A DNA stretch of 64,000 bases from Kaistia terrae (GCF_026344005.1 NZ_JAPKNH010000007.1:238891-302890), one strand, 5' to 3'. Numbered from the stretch's first letter, positions 33,654-41,837 are shown. Translations and numbers: made by a program. Notes: generated from the letters alone by a model not told the origin.

Positions 33654-34097
33654 TCAGGCCGGTCGCGCCAGGACCATGGTCGTAAACGCGCCCGTCTGCA
33701 CGATCTCGTCGTTCTGGTTGTGGACGGCGATATCGCGCACGATCACGCCGCGATCGCCTTTGCTGGTCCGGCGCGCGCTCGCGACGGTCAGCTTCAGGCG
33801 GATCGTATCACCGAAGAACACCGGCTTTTTGAACTGCCAGTTGACGCCGAGCAAGGCCACGGCGGTCCCGTCCAGCCCACCATCGCGGTCGGCGAGGCCG
33901 GCCGAGACGATCAGCGCCAGCAATCCGTGCGCGATCGGCTTGCCGAACGGCCCCTTGGCCGCAAACTGATAGTCGGTGTGGGCAGGGTTGTAGTCGCCGG
34001 ACAGGCCGGCAAAGGCCATGACATCGGCCTCGGTGATGGTCCGACCGGGCGACCAGAGTTCGTCGCCCTCGTGAAAGTCGTCGAAATAGCGGGCCAT
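33654..34097 (-). CDS. MaoC-like dehydratase
   Basis: A 147-residue hot-dog fold protein of the MaoC/R-specific enoyl-CoA hydratase type. Visible are the FAGLSGDYNPAHTD catalytic segment (Asp and His), PIAHGLLALIVSAGL and VFFGDTIRLKLTV. It hydrates or dehydrates acyl-CoA intermediates, which fits the CoA-transferase in the same regulon. Start at 34097; an operator copy lies 68 bases upstream. It leads a two-gene operon with the amidohydrolase. Confidence 0.9.
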   Translation of the reverse strand: MARYFDDFHEGDELWSPGRTITEADVMAFAGLSGDYNPAHTDYQFAAKGPFGKPIAHGLLALIVSAGLADRDGGLDGTAVALLGVNWQFKKPVFFGDTIRLKLTVASARRTSKGDRGVIVRDIAVHNQNDEIVQTGAFTTMVLARPA

Positions 34098-34164
34098 TGT
34101 CGTCCTCTAACAGAACCTATATTTCGCCCAAAACGCCATAAATTCCACGACGAAGAGCTCGCTA

Positions 34165-34180
34165 TGGTTAGCGCTATCAA
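34165..34180. promoter_or_regulatory. LacI-type operator, copy 3 (TGGTTAGCGCTATCAA)
   Basis: Contains the perfect octamer palindrome TAGCGCTA (34169-34176) and, on the minus strand, the same 12-mer GATAGCGCTAAC as copy 1. It is 68 bases upstream of the MaoC start, as expected for repression of the MaoC-amidohydrolase operon by the LacI protein at 31657. Confidence 0.7.
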
Positions 34181-34562
34181 TGTCGGACTTCAAGTAGCCA
34201 CGCAATTCGGCGGGTTCACCCGCGAAGCCATCACCATCCGGATCAAGCAGAGGATCAACTCGTGTCGCACCTAGGCCAGCGGTCCGTGCCGGATCACTAC
34301 CTCGGCGAGGGCCTTTAAGAACATCTATGGTGTTCGACACGGTGCTGACGCTAGGTCGCGACAGCACGGTCCATCCGGGAGTTACCGAATCCTGATCGTC
34401 CTCCGACGATGGCAGGATCTACAAGCCGGCCATCCCCGAAGGCCTCGTCTGCCATGACGGCTCGGCCTTCGACACCGCTGCCGCCGAAATCAGCATCGTC
34501 CAGTCGACTGCACCGGTGACCAACAATCCAAACATCTCAGTAGAGGGCCGATCACCTCGACT
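34181..34562. other. Intergenic stretch with coding-like debris
   Basis: No intact gene. A plus-strand segment at about 34408-34520 has codon-like periodicity (DDGRIYKPAIPEGLV then HDGSAFDTAAAE) but no start, and stops surround it, so it may be a decayed gene. I could not identify the family. Confidence 0.35.
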
Positions 34563-34739
34563 TCAGTCGACGGCGCCCACCGTGACACTGCATCTCTCCG
34601 AGCCGTTCGGGCCCCTGCCCTCGCTGGTGGCCAGCATCCAAGCGTCGCTGGTTTGCTCGACTTTTTCCCGCAGAACACACTCCTGCGGGTTGGCAACATC
34701 CGTCAGCGTTTGCCACTCTTGATCGGTCAGCTCGCGCAT
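34563..34739 (-). CDS. 58-residue hypothetical protein
   Basis: Reads MRELTDQEWQTLTDVAN, PQECVLREKVEQT, DAWMLATSEGRGPNG and ends VTVGAVD. It has coding-like composition and a GGGGATACGGGG upstream that can serve as ribosome-binding site. It is separated from the stress-protein gene by a strong minus-strand terminator, so it has its own promoter or is read through. Function unknown; possibly the last intact piece of an otherwise decayed region. Confidence 0.45.
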   Translation of the reverse strand: MRELTDQEWQTLTDVANPQECVLREKVEQTSDAWMLATSEGRGPNGSERCSVTVGAVD

Positions 34740-34758
34740 CCCCGTATCCCCGAAAATG

Positions 34759-34782
34759 GCGCGGGGCCCGAGGGCCCCGCGC
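34759..34782 (-). terminator. Rho-independent terminator of the stress-protein gene
   Basis: GCGCGGGGCCC and its complement with a 2-base loop, followed on the minus strand by CATTTTCG. It begins 5 bases after the stop of the 195-aa stress protein. Confidence 0.8.
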
Positions 34783-34787
34783 TTTGC

Positions 34788-35375
34788 TCAAACCAGATCG
34801 TTGTTCAGGCCGGCGCGATCGCGGCGCGGAATTGGAACGTCCGGATCGAAGCCGGTCCAGCCTGCCGTTTCATAGTCCGTGCGCCGGCGCTCAAGGTCGA
34901 CCGCACGGGCGTTATGCAGGATACCGCGCGCCAGTTCCGACTTGTCGTCGGCGACGCGAGCCGTGACAAGCGTGCCGCCCCGACGAACACCTTCGGCGTA
35001 CACATGAGCATCCCTTTCCGGCACGCCGGAGTCCGTGAGCGCGCCGACTATTCCGCCCGCCGCACCGCCGACGACAGCACCGGCGGCAGCACCTGCCGCC
35101 GTCGCGATCAGCCAGCCAGCAGCGACCACCGGGCCAACACCAGGGATAGCGACGATGCCGAGGCCGGCCAGCAAGCCGCCGAGGCCACCGAAGGCGGCGC
35201 CCAACCCTGCACCGGCGCTGGCATCGACGGCGACGTCCGAGCTATCAGTATCCGCGTCGACATTGGAGGCGACGACGCTGATATCATCGTGGGGAATACC
35301 GAATGCTTGAAGATCGCGAACGGCGGCGGTCGCATCGGCGTGGGTATCAAACAGTCCGGAAATGGTCGTAGTCAT
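34788..35375 (-). CDS. General-stress-protein-like protein with glycine-zipper core
   Basis: A 195-residue protein. The N-terminal domain (ISGLFDTHADATAAVRDLQAFGIPHDDISVV) is of the YflT/GSP17M heat-induced stress type. The middle holds Gly/Ala-rich hydrophobic segments (GAAFGGLGGLLAGLGI, AAGAVVGGAAGGIVGAL) typical of glycine-zipper membrane regions. The end is charged (RRRTDYETAGW, PRRDRAG). Such proteins accumulate under osmotic or desiccation stress in alphaproteobacteria. It ends at a strong terminator. Confidence 0.85.
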   Translation of the reverse strand: MTTTISGLFDTHADATAAVRDLQAFGIPHDDISVVASNVDADTDSSDVAVDASAGAGLGAAFGGLGGLLAGLGIVAIPGVGPVVAAGWLIATAAGAAAGAVVGGAAGGIVGALTDSGVPERDAHVYAEGVRRGGTLVTARVADDKSELARGILHNARAVDLERRRTDYETAGWTGFDPDVPIPRRDRAGLNNDLV

Positions 35376-35398
35376 AGGGGTATCCTTTCGCTCGATGC

Positions 35399-35692
35399 TT
35401 ACTTGCTGGTGACGTTGCCCTGGAAGTCGACGGCGACGTCCATCATGGCTCCGCCCTTCGATGCCTTGCCGCGCCAGATGCCTTCAGAGTCCTTGACCAG
35501 CGCCGAAACATCTGTGTAGCCGGCGTCGGCGACGCGAGCGCGGGCCTGATCTTCGGTGAAGCTGTTCGCACCGGCCACCGGAGCGGCTGGGTTCGTCTGC
35601 TCATCAGCGACAGCCGGGGTCTTGGCTTCTTCAGCAAAGGCGGGAGCTGCAAAAGCAGCGACCATGAGGGTTGCGAATACAATCTTGTTCAT
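35399..35692 (-). CDS. Small secreted PepSY-like protein
   Basis: A 97-residue protein with a signal peptide (KIVFATLMVAAFAAPAFA) and a mature part FTEDQARARVADAGYTDVSALVKDSEGIWRGKA ending MDVAVDFQGNVTSK, the short PepSY-type repeat common in periplasmic proteins. Ligand unknown. It lies 23 bases upstream of the stress-protein gene and may be co-transcribed with it. Confidence 0.85.
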   Translation of the reverse strand: MNKIVFATLMVAAFAAPAFAEEAKTPAVADEQTNPAAPVAGANSFTEDQARARVADAGYTDVSALVKDSEGIWRGKASKGGAMMDVAVDFQGNVTSK

Positions 35693-35781
35693 GATGGTCT
35701 CCGAATTTGGACTTAGGTTCCCCGTTCACGGGCAAAGCGTGTTCGATCGGGACGGGGGATGAGACGGGTCTGCGGCCTCGG

Positions 35782-36303
35782 TCAGGCTCTCGCGGACTTG
35801 CCGGCGCTTTGGTTCTCTGCTGCAGCATTCACACCCGATTCAGCGATCTGGGTGAGAAGAGCGTCGGCCTTGTGCTCCTCCTGGAGCGTCTGGTCGAGCA
35901 GCTTGGCCGCATCTTGCATTCCGAGCTGGGTAGCCCAGGTCTTCAGCATGCCGTAGCGGGCAATTTCATAATGCTCGATCGCTTGGCCGCAGCCGATCAG
36001 GACAGCGTCTGACGCGGTCGTGCCGCCGAAGTCCTCAAGGTCTTCCTCCATCTCGGAGGTGATGCCAACCATGGCGTCGCAGGTTTTTCCACGGACCGGC
36101 TTCCCGAGGATTTCGAAGACCTGCACAAGCCGATCAACATGACCCTGGCTTTCCTCGCCATGATCCGCAAAAGCTTTTTTGAGCTCGGTCGACTGTGCAG
36201 CCTTAGCCGATTTTTTGCATGCTTTTACAGATTGCTTCTCGGCAAAGTAGACATCCTTCAACGTTTCATAGAAAGCGTCCGACAGATTTTTTTCTGTGGG
36301 CAT
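35782..36303 (-). CDS. DUF892 (YciE/YciF-like) ferritin-like protein
   Basis: A 173-residue four-helix-bundle protein: LSDAFYETLKDVYFAEKQSVKACKKSAKAA, a metal-type Glu/His set (EESQGHVDRLVQVF, GQAIEHYEIARYG, EEHKADALLTQIAE). YciF-type proteins are induced by osmotic and stationary-phase stress and can bind a di-iron centre. Start at 36303 has GGAGG 7 bases upstream. It ends with a disordered Ala/Ser-rich tail. Confidence 0.92.
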   Translation of the reverse strand: MPTEKNLSDAFYETLKDVYFAEKQSVKACKKSAKAAQSTELKKAFADHGEESQGHVDRLVQVFEILGKPVRGKTCDAMVGITSEMEEDLEDFGGTTASDAVLIGCGQAIEHYEIARYGMLKTWATQLGMQDAAKLLDQTLQEEHKADALLTQIAESGVNAAAENQSAGKSARA

Positions 36304-36604
36304 AACTATCCTCCAGAACGAAAATTTATTCTTGGGGGGTGATTTCTCGATTACTGGTATCAATCCCTTCGCCCGGTGTTCGTTCCATAAATTCAAGACG
36401 GCCAGGACAATCGTTCTGTATGGCTTAAGGCGTAGACTGAATTGTTGCCGAGGCAGAATTGGCCCATCGGGGCTCTGCGACCCATCATCGTGGCCGGCAT
36501 TTCCGCGTTGAATTGAAAGCGGCAAGGCGATTGGCCGGTATCGAACTGGCCTTGTTGCACGTTTAAACTGAAGCACGGGAACGGTGAGAACTCAGTGGCA
36601 TTAG
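36304..36604. other. Divergent promoter region between DUF892 and topoisomerase IB genes
   Basis: A 301-base non-coding stretch feeding two stress-type genes in opposite directions. I looked for an EcfG-type GGAAC-N16-17-CGTT element and did not find a full match on either strand. No small gene is supported. Confidence 0.4.
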
Positions 36605-37657
36605 ATGCCCATGTCAGATCTATCCAAACCGCCCAGCGAGTCATCCGCCATCCGTGCCGGTGGCCTTGTCATGGTCTCGGGCGAGGATCTCGATATTCGA
36701 CGACGACGTTGCGGGACGGGGTTCATCTATCTGGATCCTCGTGGGGTCCGCATCCGGGAAGCTTCCGTTATCGCGAGGATAGCTAGCCTCTCCATTCCCC
36801 CAGCTTATACCGACGTCCGGATCGCAACTCGCAAAAACGCGCATCTTCAGGCCATCGGTCGGGACGCTGCAGGCCGATGGCAACACCGCTATCATGATGG
36901 GTGGCAAGAGGTTCGGGAGAACCGCAAGGTCGAGCGGTTAACTCTGCTGGTCGCCGCCCTACCGAAGCTGCGGGCCCAGGTCCGGCGCGACATCGCCCGG
37001 CGCCAGTTGGATTGCACCAAGGCTCTCGCCTGCGCTGTGGCCATTATCGACCAGAGCCATATCCGCGTCGGTAGTGAGGTCTATGCCGCAACCAGCGGCG
37101 CTCGAGGCGCCGCGACGCTCCTGAAGCGCCAGACGCGCCTTTCCTCCTCGAGATTGCTCCTCTGCTTCAAGGGCAAAGGGGGCACGACCATAAATTGCGA
37201 ACTTCGCGATGCCGCACTCGTGCGAGCCCTGCGGCGCATTCACTCTTTGGCCGGTCCGCGATTGATCCAGTTTCGCGATTCCGCCGGGCAGGTCCGGCCC
37301 ATCCATTCGCAGGAAATCAACGACTATCTGCGGAGTATTTCCGGGGCGGACATTTCGGCGAAGGATTTACGCATGTTGGGTGCCAATGCGCTGGCCGCCG
37401 AGCATCTCGCACGCCTGACACCTGCTTCGAGCGAGAGTGCGCTGCGTCGGCAACTCAACTCGGCCATGCGGCTTGTGGCGGACAATTTAGGCAATACGCC
37501 CGCGGTCGTCCGGAAAAGCTACGTTCATGTCAGCGTTGTTGAAGCCTTCGCCAGCGGGAAACTGGCGGAGGTCCTTGTGCGGGTTCGAGGCGGTCGAGCC
37601 CGGAATAGAGCTGAAAATCTACTGCGCGCCCTTATCGGTGGCCGAGAGAGTGGTTGA
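36605..37657 (+). CDS. Type IB DNA topoisomerase (poxvirus/bacterial type)
   Basis: A 350-residue topoisomerase IB that nicks and reseals one DNA strand via a 3'-phosphotyrosine. N-terminal domain with GTGFIYLDPRGVRI, IPPAYTDVRI and QAIGRDAAGRWQHRYHDGW, then the catalytic core. The nucleophile is Tyr306 in RKSYVHVSV. A catalytic Arg is Arg256 in KDLRMLGAN. That segment normally reads KDFRTWxxT; here F, T and W are replaced. Upstream GTGGCATTAG is a poor ribosome-binding site, and ATG 36611 is an alternative start. Confidence 0.88.
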   Translation: MPMSDLSKPPSESSAIRAGGLVMVSGEDLDIRRRRCGTGFIYLDPRGVRIREASVIARIASLSIPPAYTDVRIATRKNAHLQAIGRDAAGRWQHRYHDGWQEVRENRKVERLTLLVAALPKLRAQVRRDIARRQLDCTKALACAVAIIDQSHIRVGSEVYAATSGARGAATLLKRQTRLSSSRLLLCFKGKGGTTINCELRDAALVRALRRIHSLAGPRLIQFRDSAGQVRPIHSQEINDYLRSISGADISAKDLRMLGANALAAEHLARLTPASSESALRRQLNSAMRLVADNLGNTPAVVRKSYVHVSVVEAFASGKLAEVLVRVRGGRARNRAENLLRALIGGRESG

Positions 37658-37752
37658 AGGTTGTCAACTCAATATCTGCCATAACCACAGCGCGCTCAAC
37701 GCGTTGGCGGCGCTAATCCGCTGTACTGGGCAAAAACACATAACCCGTCTTT

Positions 37753-38787
37753 TCAAACCTCGAAGGAGACATCGATAGAGCAGCCTGGCGGCATGGAGTA
37801 CTCAATCGAAGCGCCGAGGCTGGCGGCCATCGCGGTGACGATGCGCCCTCCGACGCCAGTTCCGCGAGGCTGATCGGCAACATCCCGGCCGATGCCATCA
37901 TCTTGAACCGCGAGGGTAAGCCGGTTCACGGCATCCTCCCGCAAGATGACGCGGATCTCGCCGCTCATCCCGTTTGGATAGGCGTATTTGAAGGCGTTGA
38001 TCACCAGCTCGGTGACCAGGATGCCGATGTTCACCGCCTTGTCTGTCGGGACGGATACGGGATCGATATGACAAAGCGTCGTTGAGGCATGCCCCGAGGC
38101 CTTCATCGTCGTTTCGAGTTCGCTGACCAACCCGACGAGATAGCTGTAAAGATCGACCGTCCGCACGTCGTGGGACGAATAGAGCCGGCGGTGAACGCCA
38201 GCGATCGCCGCGATCCGGCTTTGTACCTCGCCCAGCGCCTGCTTTACATGGGGCTCGGCGATGGCCGTGGCCTGCAGGCGGATCATCGAGCCGACAATGG
38301 CAAGGCTGTTGGCGACGCGGTGGTTGACCTCATGCAGCAGCACTTCCGCGCGCTCCTTGGCAACCCGTGTCTCCTGTTCGGCCAGGTCGCGCGCCCGCTG
38401 CAGGCTCGCTTTCTCGACGGCCTGGTCGATGGCGCTGCCCAATATCTCCAGGAATTCGTCGCCGACCGCCTTCGGTACATAGTCACTGGCGCCGGCCTTG
38501 AGCGCCGCGACGATCACTGCCGTGTCGCCGGATGCGGTGACATAGACTACCGGCGGACGATCGGGCATCGCGCCGAGTTCGCGCAGGAAATCGAGGCCCG
38601 TGCCAGTCGGCAGGTAGTGGTCGAGCGCGATGACGTCGATACCCCCCAACGCAAGCCGCGCCAGTCCGCTTTCACCCGTCGATGACGCTTCAACCAGATA
38701 GCCACGGCGTCCCAACGCCTTCTGCACCAGGCGCGTCAGCCCCGGATCGTCGTCGATATAGAGGATAGAAATCGGCCGGTTCGGCAT
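37753..38787 (-). CDS. Receiver-histidine kinase hybrid (REC + HisKA_2/HWE-type)
   Basis: A 344-residue cytoplasmic protein. An N-terminal receiver domain (ILYIDDDPGLTRLV, phosphoacceptor Asp in VIALDHYLP, Lys in YVPKAV) is joined through a coiled coil (residues 120-150) to a HisKA_2-type kinase with the His box LLHEVNHRVANSLAIV and an ATPase domain (LVTELVINAFKYAYPNG, DDGIGRD). It is third in a two-component operon, 3 bases after the single-domain regulator. HWE/HisKA_2 kinases of this order often feed the PhyR general stress response (inference). Confidence 0.92.
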   Translation of the reverse strand: MPNRPISILYIDDDPGLTRLVQKALGRRGYLVEASSTGESGLARLALGGIDVIALDHYLPTGTGLDFLRELGAMPDRPPVVYVTASGDTAVIVAALKAGASDYVPKAVGDEFLEILGSAIDQAVEKASLQRARDLAEQETRVAKERAEVLLHEVNHRVANSLAIVGSMIRLQATAIAEPHVKQALGEVQSRIAAIAGVHRRLYSSHDVRTVDLYSYLVGLVSELETTMKASGHASTTLCHIDPVSVPTDKAVNIGILVTELVINAFKYAYPNGMSGEIRVILREDAVNRLTLAVQDDGIGRDVADQPRGTGVGGRIVTAMAASLGASIEYSMPPGCSIDVSFEV

Positions 38788-38790
38788 CGC

Positions 38791-39237
38791 TTACTCGGTT
38801 TCCGGCACTTGCATGACCGCAAAGAACAGCCCGAGCTGTCGGATCGCGTTGGCGAAGCCTTCGTAGTTGACGGGCTTGGTGATGTAGACGTTGGCGCCCA
38901 GATCGTAGCAGCGCTGGATTTCGCGGCTGTCGTCGGTCGTCGTCAGCACGACGACCGGCGAGCGGCGCGTGTGCTGGTTCGACTTGATCTTTTCGAGGAT
39001 GTCGATGCCGGTCATGTCCGGCAGGTTGAGATCAAGCAGCACGAGGATCTGGCGGCCAGCGCTTTCGATGCCCGAGCCGTCGGCGCCGAGAAGGTAGCGC
39101 AGCGCATCCGTGCCATTGGTGAACGGAATGATTTCGTTGCTGACGCCGGCACGGCGAATATTCTTCTCGATCAGGCGGGCATGCCCCTCGTCGTCTTCGA
39201 TCATGACGATGAGGACTGGCTTGGCTTTCTGGTTCAC
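38791..39237 (-). CDS. Single-domain response regulator (Rcp1-like)
   Basis: A 148-residue CheY-like receiver without output domain: VLIVMIEDDEGHARLI, phosphoacceptor in VLLDLNLPDMTGI, VVLTTTDDSRE and the conserved Lys in YITKPVNYEGF. It starts at a GTG at 39237 directly after the TAA of the upstream kinase (no gap), so translation is coupled. Likely receives phosphate from the CHASE3 kinase and passes it on. Confidence 0.93.
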   Translation of the reverse strand: MNQKAKPVLIVMIEDDEGHARLIEKNIRRAGVSNEIIPFTNGTDALRYLLGADGSGIESAGRQILVLLDLNLPDMTGIDILEKIKSNQHTRRSPVVVLTTTDDSREIQRCYDLGANVYITKPVNYEGFANAIRQLGLFFAVMQVPETE

Positions 39238-40752
39238 TTATGCAGCTCCAATGATTTTGTGCAGGTCGCGCGCGAATGTGAGTTCAAAGGTCGAACCGGT
39301 GCCCAGTTCCGACCGGACGACGATATCGCCACCGATATTGCGGGCCATCGACCGGACATGGGCTAGCCCGATGCCTTCGCCGGGCTGATCCTGAGATCCT
39401 GACCGACGGAACAACTCGAATATGCGCTCGTGGTCCTGGATAGCTATGCCGCGCCCATTGTCCGCGACTTTCACCACGATCGTGTTGCCCGGGCCCGTGG
39501 CGGCCTGGATATGGATGCGCAGCGGACGCTGGGGCGCGCGATACTTGACGGCATTGTCGAGAAGGTTGCCGAAGATCTGTTCGAGAGTGAGGCGGTCGGA
39601 AAGCGCTGTCGGCGGCTTGCCTTCGATGATGAGTTCGCCGCCCGCCTCGACGATCTGGTGACGCACGGCATTCCCGGCGTTTTCCAGCAGTGCTTGCAGA
39701 TCGACGCCCTCGGGCTTCAACGTGCGCCGTCCCTCGCGCGATAGCTTCAGGATCGCATTGATCAGAGCATCCATCTTGCGGGTCGAGGACCGGATGAAGG
39801 TGATCGCTTCGGGCAGTTCTTCGAAGGCGGCCAGGCGCGCCGCCTCGCCCTTCTCATCCACTTCCCCATACGGCGTGGCCTTCTCCATAGCGGGCACGGC
39901 CTCGCCGATATAGGCCTGCAGTGCCTCCAGGCTGGCCTCCAACTCGCTCGTAAAGCCCATAATGTTAACCAGCGGTGCGCGAAGGTCATGCGTGACGATA
40001 TAAGCGAACCGTTGGATCTCTTCGTTGGCGCGCCCAAGATCGGACGTTCGTTCGGTGACACGCTTTTCAAGGTCGGTGTTGAGGATCGCCACCTCACGCT
40101 GTGCCGCGACGAGCTGCCGTGTGTACAGCCACACTGTCCAGGCCGATCCGCCGACGACGACAAGGATGACCAAGGCACCGAAAAAGGTCACCCATCGCAG
40201 CAGGTCGATGCCGCGCTGCTGTCGCTCGATGCTGGCAATGACACTCTGGTCGGCTCGCTCGATGGCGCGCTCGAAGAATTGACGGGCTTCGTCCATCAGT
40301 TCGCGACCACTATCAGCGTCGACAATGGCGAGCGCCGCGTCGCGCTGCCCGCTCTTGAACAACTCGATCGTCCGCTCCAGCTCGGCAAATTTCGCCGTCA
40401 GCGTTTCGCGCAGGCGGGCGGTCAGACCGGCTAGTTCAGGGTTGTCGGCAAACGCTGCCTGAACTTTGTCCATCTGCTCCGGGAACTTGGCTCGAGCATC
40501 CTCGAATGGAGCGAGATAGAGCGGGTTTCCCGTCAGCAAATACCCACGCTGGCCGGTCTCCGCGTCCTGACCGAGACCTCGCAGGGTGATGAGTGACGAC
40601 CGCTCGGAACGCGCCTTGATCAGATTCTTGGAGTTGACGTCTGTCTCGCCGACGAGCCAGAACATCGCCGCGACAATGGCCAGAAGCGCGGCCAGGCCGA
40701 GCAGGATGAACAGGACAGTCGAGCGGACCAGAGCATTTTTTGAGATCGGCAT
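39238..40752 (-). CDS. Membrane histidine kinase with CHASE3 domain
   Basis: A 504-residue sensor kinase. Membrane helix 1 near residues 10-32 (VLFILLGLAALLAIVAAMF), a periplasmic CHASE3 domain with GLGQDAETGQRGYLLTGNP, helix 2 (FFGALVILVVVGGSAWTVWLY), then a coiled coil and the HisKA box FAYIVTHDLRAPLVNIMGF and HATPase with ADNGRGIAI and GEGIGLAHVRSM. Start at 40752 (MPISKN) places helix 1 at normal distance; the frame stays open to 40869. First gene of a three-gene relay. Confidence 0.92.
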   Translation of the reverse strand: MPISKNALVRSTVLFILLGLAALLAIVAAMFWLVGETDVNSKNLIKARSERSSLITLRGLGQDAETGQRGYLLTGNPLYLAPFEDARAKFPEQMDKVQAAFADNPELAGLTARLRETLTAKFAELERTIELFKSGQRDAALAIVDADSGRELMDEARQFFERAIERADQSVIASIERQQRGIDLLRWVTFFGALVILVVVGGSAWTVWLYTRQLVAAQREVAILNTDLEKRVTERTSDLGRANEEIQRFAYIVTHDLRAPLVNIMGFTSELEASLEALQAYIGEAVPAMEKATPYGEVDEKGEAARLAAFEELPEAITFIRSSTRKMDALINAILKLSREGRRTLKPEGVDLQALLENAGNAVRHQIVEAGGELIIEGKPPTALSDRLTLEQIFGNLLDNAVKYRAPQRPLRIHIQAATGPGNTIVVKVADNGRGIAIQDHERIFELFRRSGSQDQPGEGIGLAHVRSMARNIGGDIVVRSELGTGSTFELTFARDLHKIIGAA

Positions 40753-41057
40753 GGGATCACTTTTTAGGCCCAGTCGGTGGCTGGACATCTTGGCCCGCAC
40801 GCTATCGTTGGGGCCCGAGGACAGCAAGCTGCGAATAGCGCCGCGGATCTCCCACAGGCTCTTGCCCATCCGGAAGTGCGCATGGCGCGTCGACTGGAAT
40901 TTACGAGGTGGGTCCGTCAGCCAGCCCCCAGACCGCTGCCGTCTTCAGTCCCGCCCCGCCATCCCGACGAGGTCGCCTCGCCCTCATCGCAGAACCACCG
41001 CTCGATGGTGCTCTGGCGGGCTGTCGTCAGGCTGGCGATGGACATCAATGCGGTGTT
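40753..41057. other. Upstream region of the CHASE3 kinase operon
   Basis: 305 bases between the chosen kinase start and the stop of the 55-aa gene. About 117 of them could encode an N-terminal extension of the kinase (in-frame start at 40869). No other gene or clear promoter element was found. Confidence 0.35.
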
Positions 41058-41225
41058 CTAGAGCTGGCGGGATTTCAGGATGTCTTCGATCTTCTTGAGC
41101 GCGGCGGCCGAACGGCGTAGTGCCGCGGATCCCTTCTTCATGGACGTCTCCAAACGACGCTCGATCGTCGGATCGACGGTGTTGTCCGTCCGAGCTTCGT
41201 CTTCCCCCGATTTGTGAATCTTCAA
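41058..41225 (-). CDS. 55-residue basic coiled protein, paralogue of its neighbour
   Basis: Starts at TTG 41225, with GGAGG about 11 bases upstream: LKIHKSGEDEARTDNTVD, then RRLETSMKKGSAALRRSAAAL and KKIEDILKSRQL. The second half is an amphipathic helix. The core KKGSAALRRSAAALKKIEDIL aligns with ERGAAALERSAVILDRLESTL in the gene at 41295, so the two look like a tandem duplication. Function unknown; both stand upstream of the stress-sensing kinase operon on the same strand. Confidence 0.55.
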   Translation of the reverse strand: MKIHKSGEDEARTDNTVDPTIERRLETSMKKGSAALRRSAAALKKIEDILKSRQL

Positions 41226-41294
41226 TTCCAACCCCGCCTCCTCATGCCCATCCAGGGCACTTACGCAGCGGGGATGCGTTAAGTTTCATGGGGG

Positions 41295-41552
41295 TCATAT
41301 AATACGGTTTGATACCCATTTCGTCATAACGCTGCCGACCTTGCTCGCCGTCTGGCGGTCATTCGGCTGCTGGTCGGCATCAGCGCGGGGCTCCAACCGC
41401 CCCTCATCGTCTGCGACCCTTTCCAACGTGGATTCCAGGCGGTCGAGGATGACGGCGGAACGCTCCAGGGCCGCCGCGCCTCTTTCAAGCATCTTCCTTT
41501 GAGACTTCGTACGTCCTGCCTCTGCGAGAGCGCGGGTAGAAAGATGCTTCAT
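41295..41552 (-). CDS. 85-residue coiled protein, paralogue of the 55-aa neighbour
   Basis: Starts MKHLSTRALAEAGRTKSQ and continues RKMLERGAAALERSAVIL, DRLESTLERVADDEG, then a polar tail with RADADQQPNDRQTA and ends KWVSNRII. GGAAG lies 8 bases before the ATG at 41552; a longer form from TTG 41594 is possible. It shares the G(A/S)AAL(E/R)RSA core with the 55-aa gene 69 bases downstream. No known family recognised. Confidence 0.6.
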   Translation of the reverse strand: MKHLSTRALAEAGRTKSQRKMLERGAAALERSAVILDRLESTLERVADDEGRLEPRADADQQPNDRQTASKVGSVMTKWVSNRII

Positions 41553-41639
41553 TTCGCGAGCTTCCAATTCCTGGTCGATCTTGGGACGGGACAACAGGTG
41601 GGTCAGCTAGGAAGGGACGGCACTCGTTTCTACTGCCTA

Positions 41640-41837
41640 TTCGAGCAGTTGACGACAATCTGCACCAAGTCGCAGGCCAAGGTATTCACCGATTATCTGC
41701 ACCAGCGCCTCTCCAAGGACGGCGCCGAGACGCTTTCGGCCTCTTCCGTCGTCCATACGTTGTCCAACCTGAAGGCGCTCTTTGACTGGCTCACGGCCAT
41801 CAAGAAGCGGAAGGTCGACTGCCGAGCCTTATTGTGA
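41640..41837 (+). pseudogene. Remnant of a tyrosine-recombinase integrase (N-terminal domain only)
   Basis: A plus-strand frame reads KVFTDYLHQRLSKDGAETL, SASSVVHTLSNLKALFDWL and ends at a stop after AIKKRKVDCRALL. The pattern LSxSSVxxTLxxLKAFFDWL is typical of the SAM-like core-binding domain of site-specific integrases. The catalytic domain is missing: the next 300 bases have no R-H-R-Y motif. It overlaps the 5' end of the small minus-strand gene only upstream of this part. It marks a former mobile element. Confidence 0.6.

Noticed and set aside
36304..36604. EcfG-type stress promoter (GGAAC-N16-17-CGTT) between DUF892 and topoisomerase IB
   Set aside because: GGAAC and GTTCC occur, but neither has the second element at the required distance.
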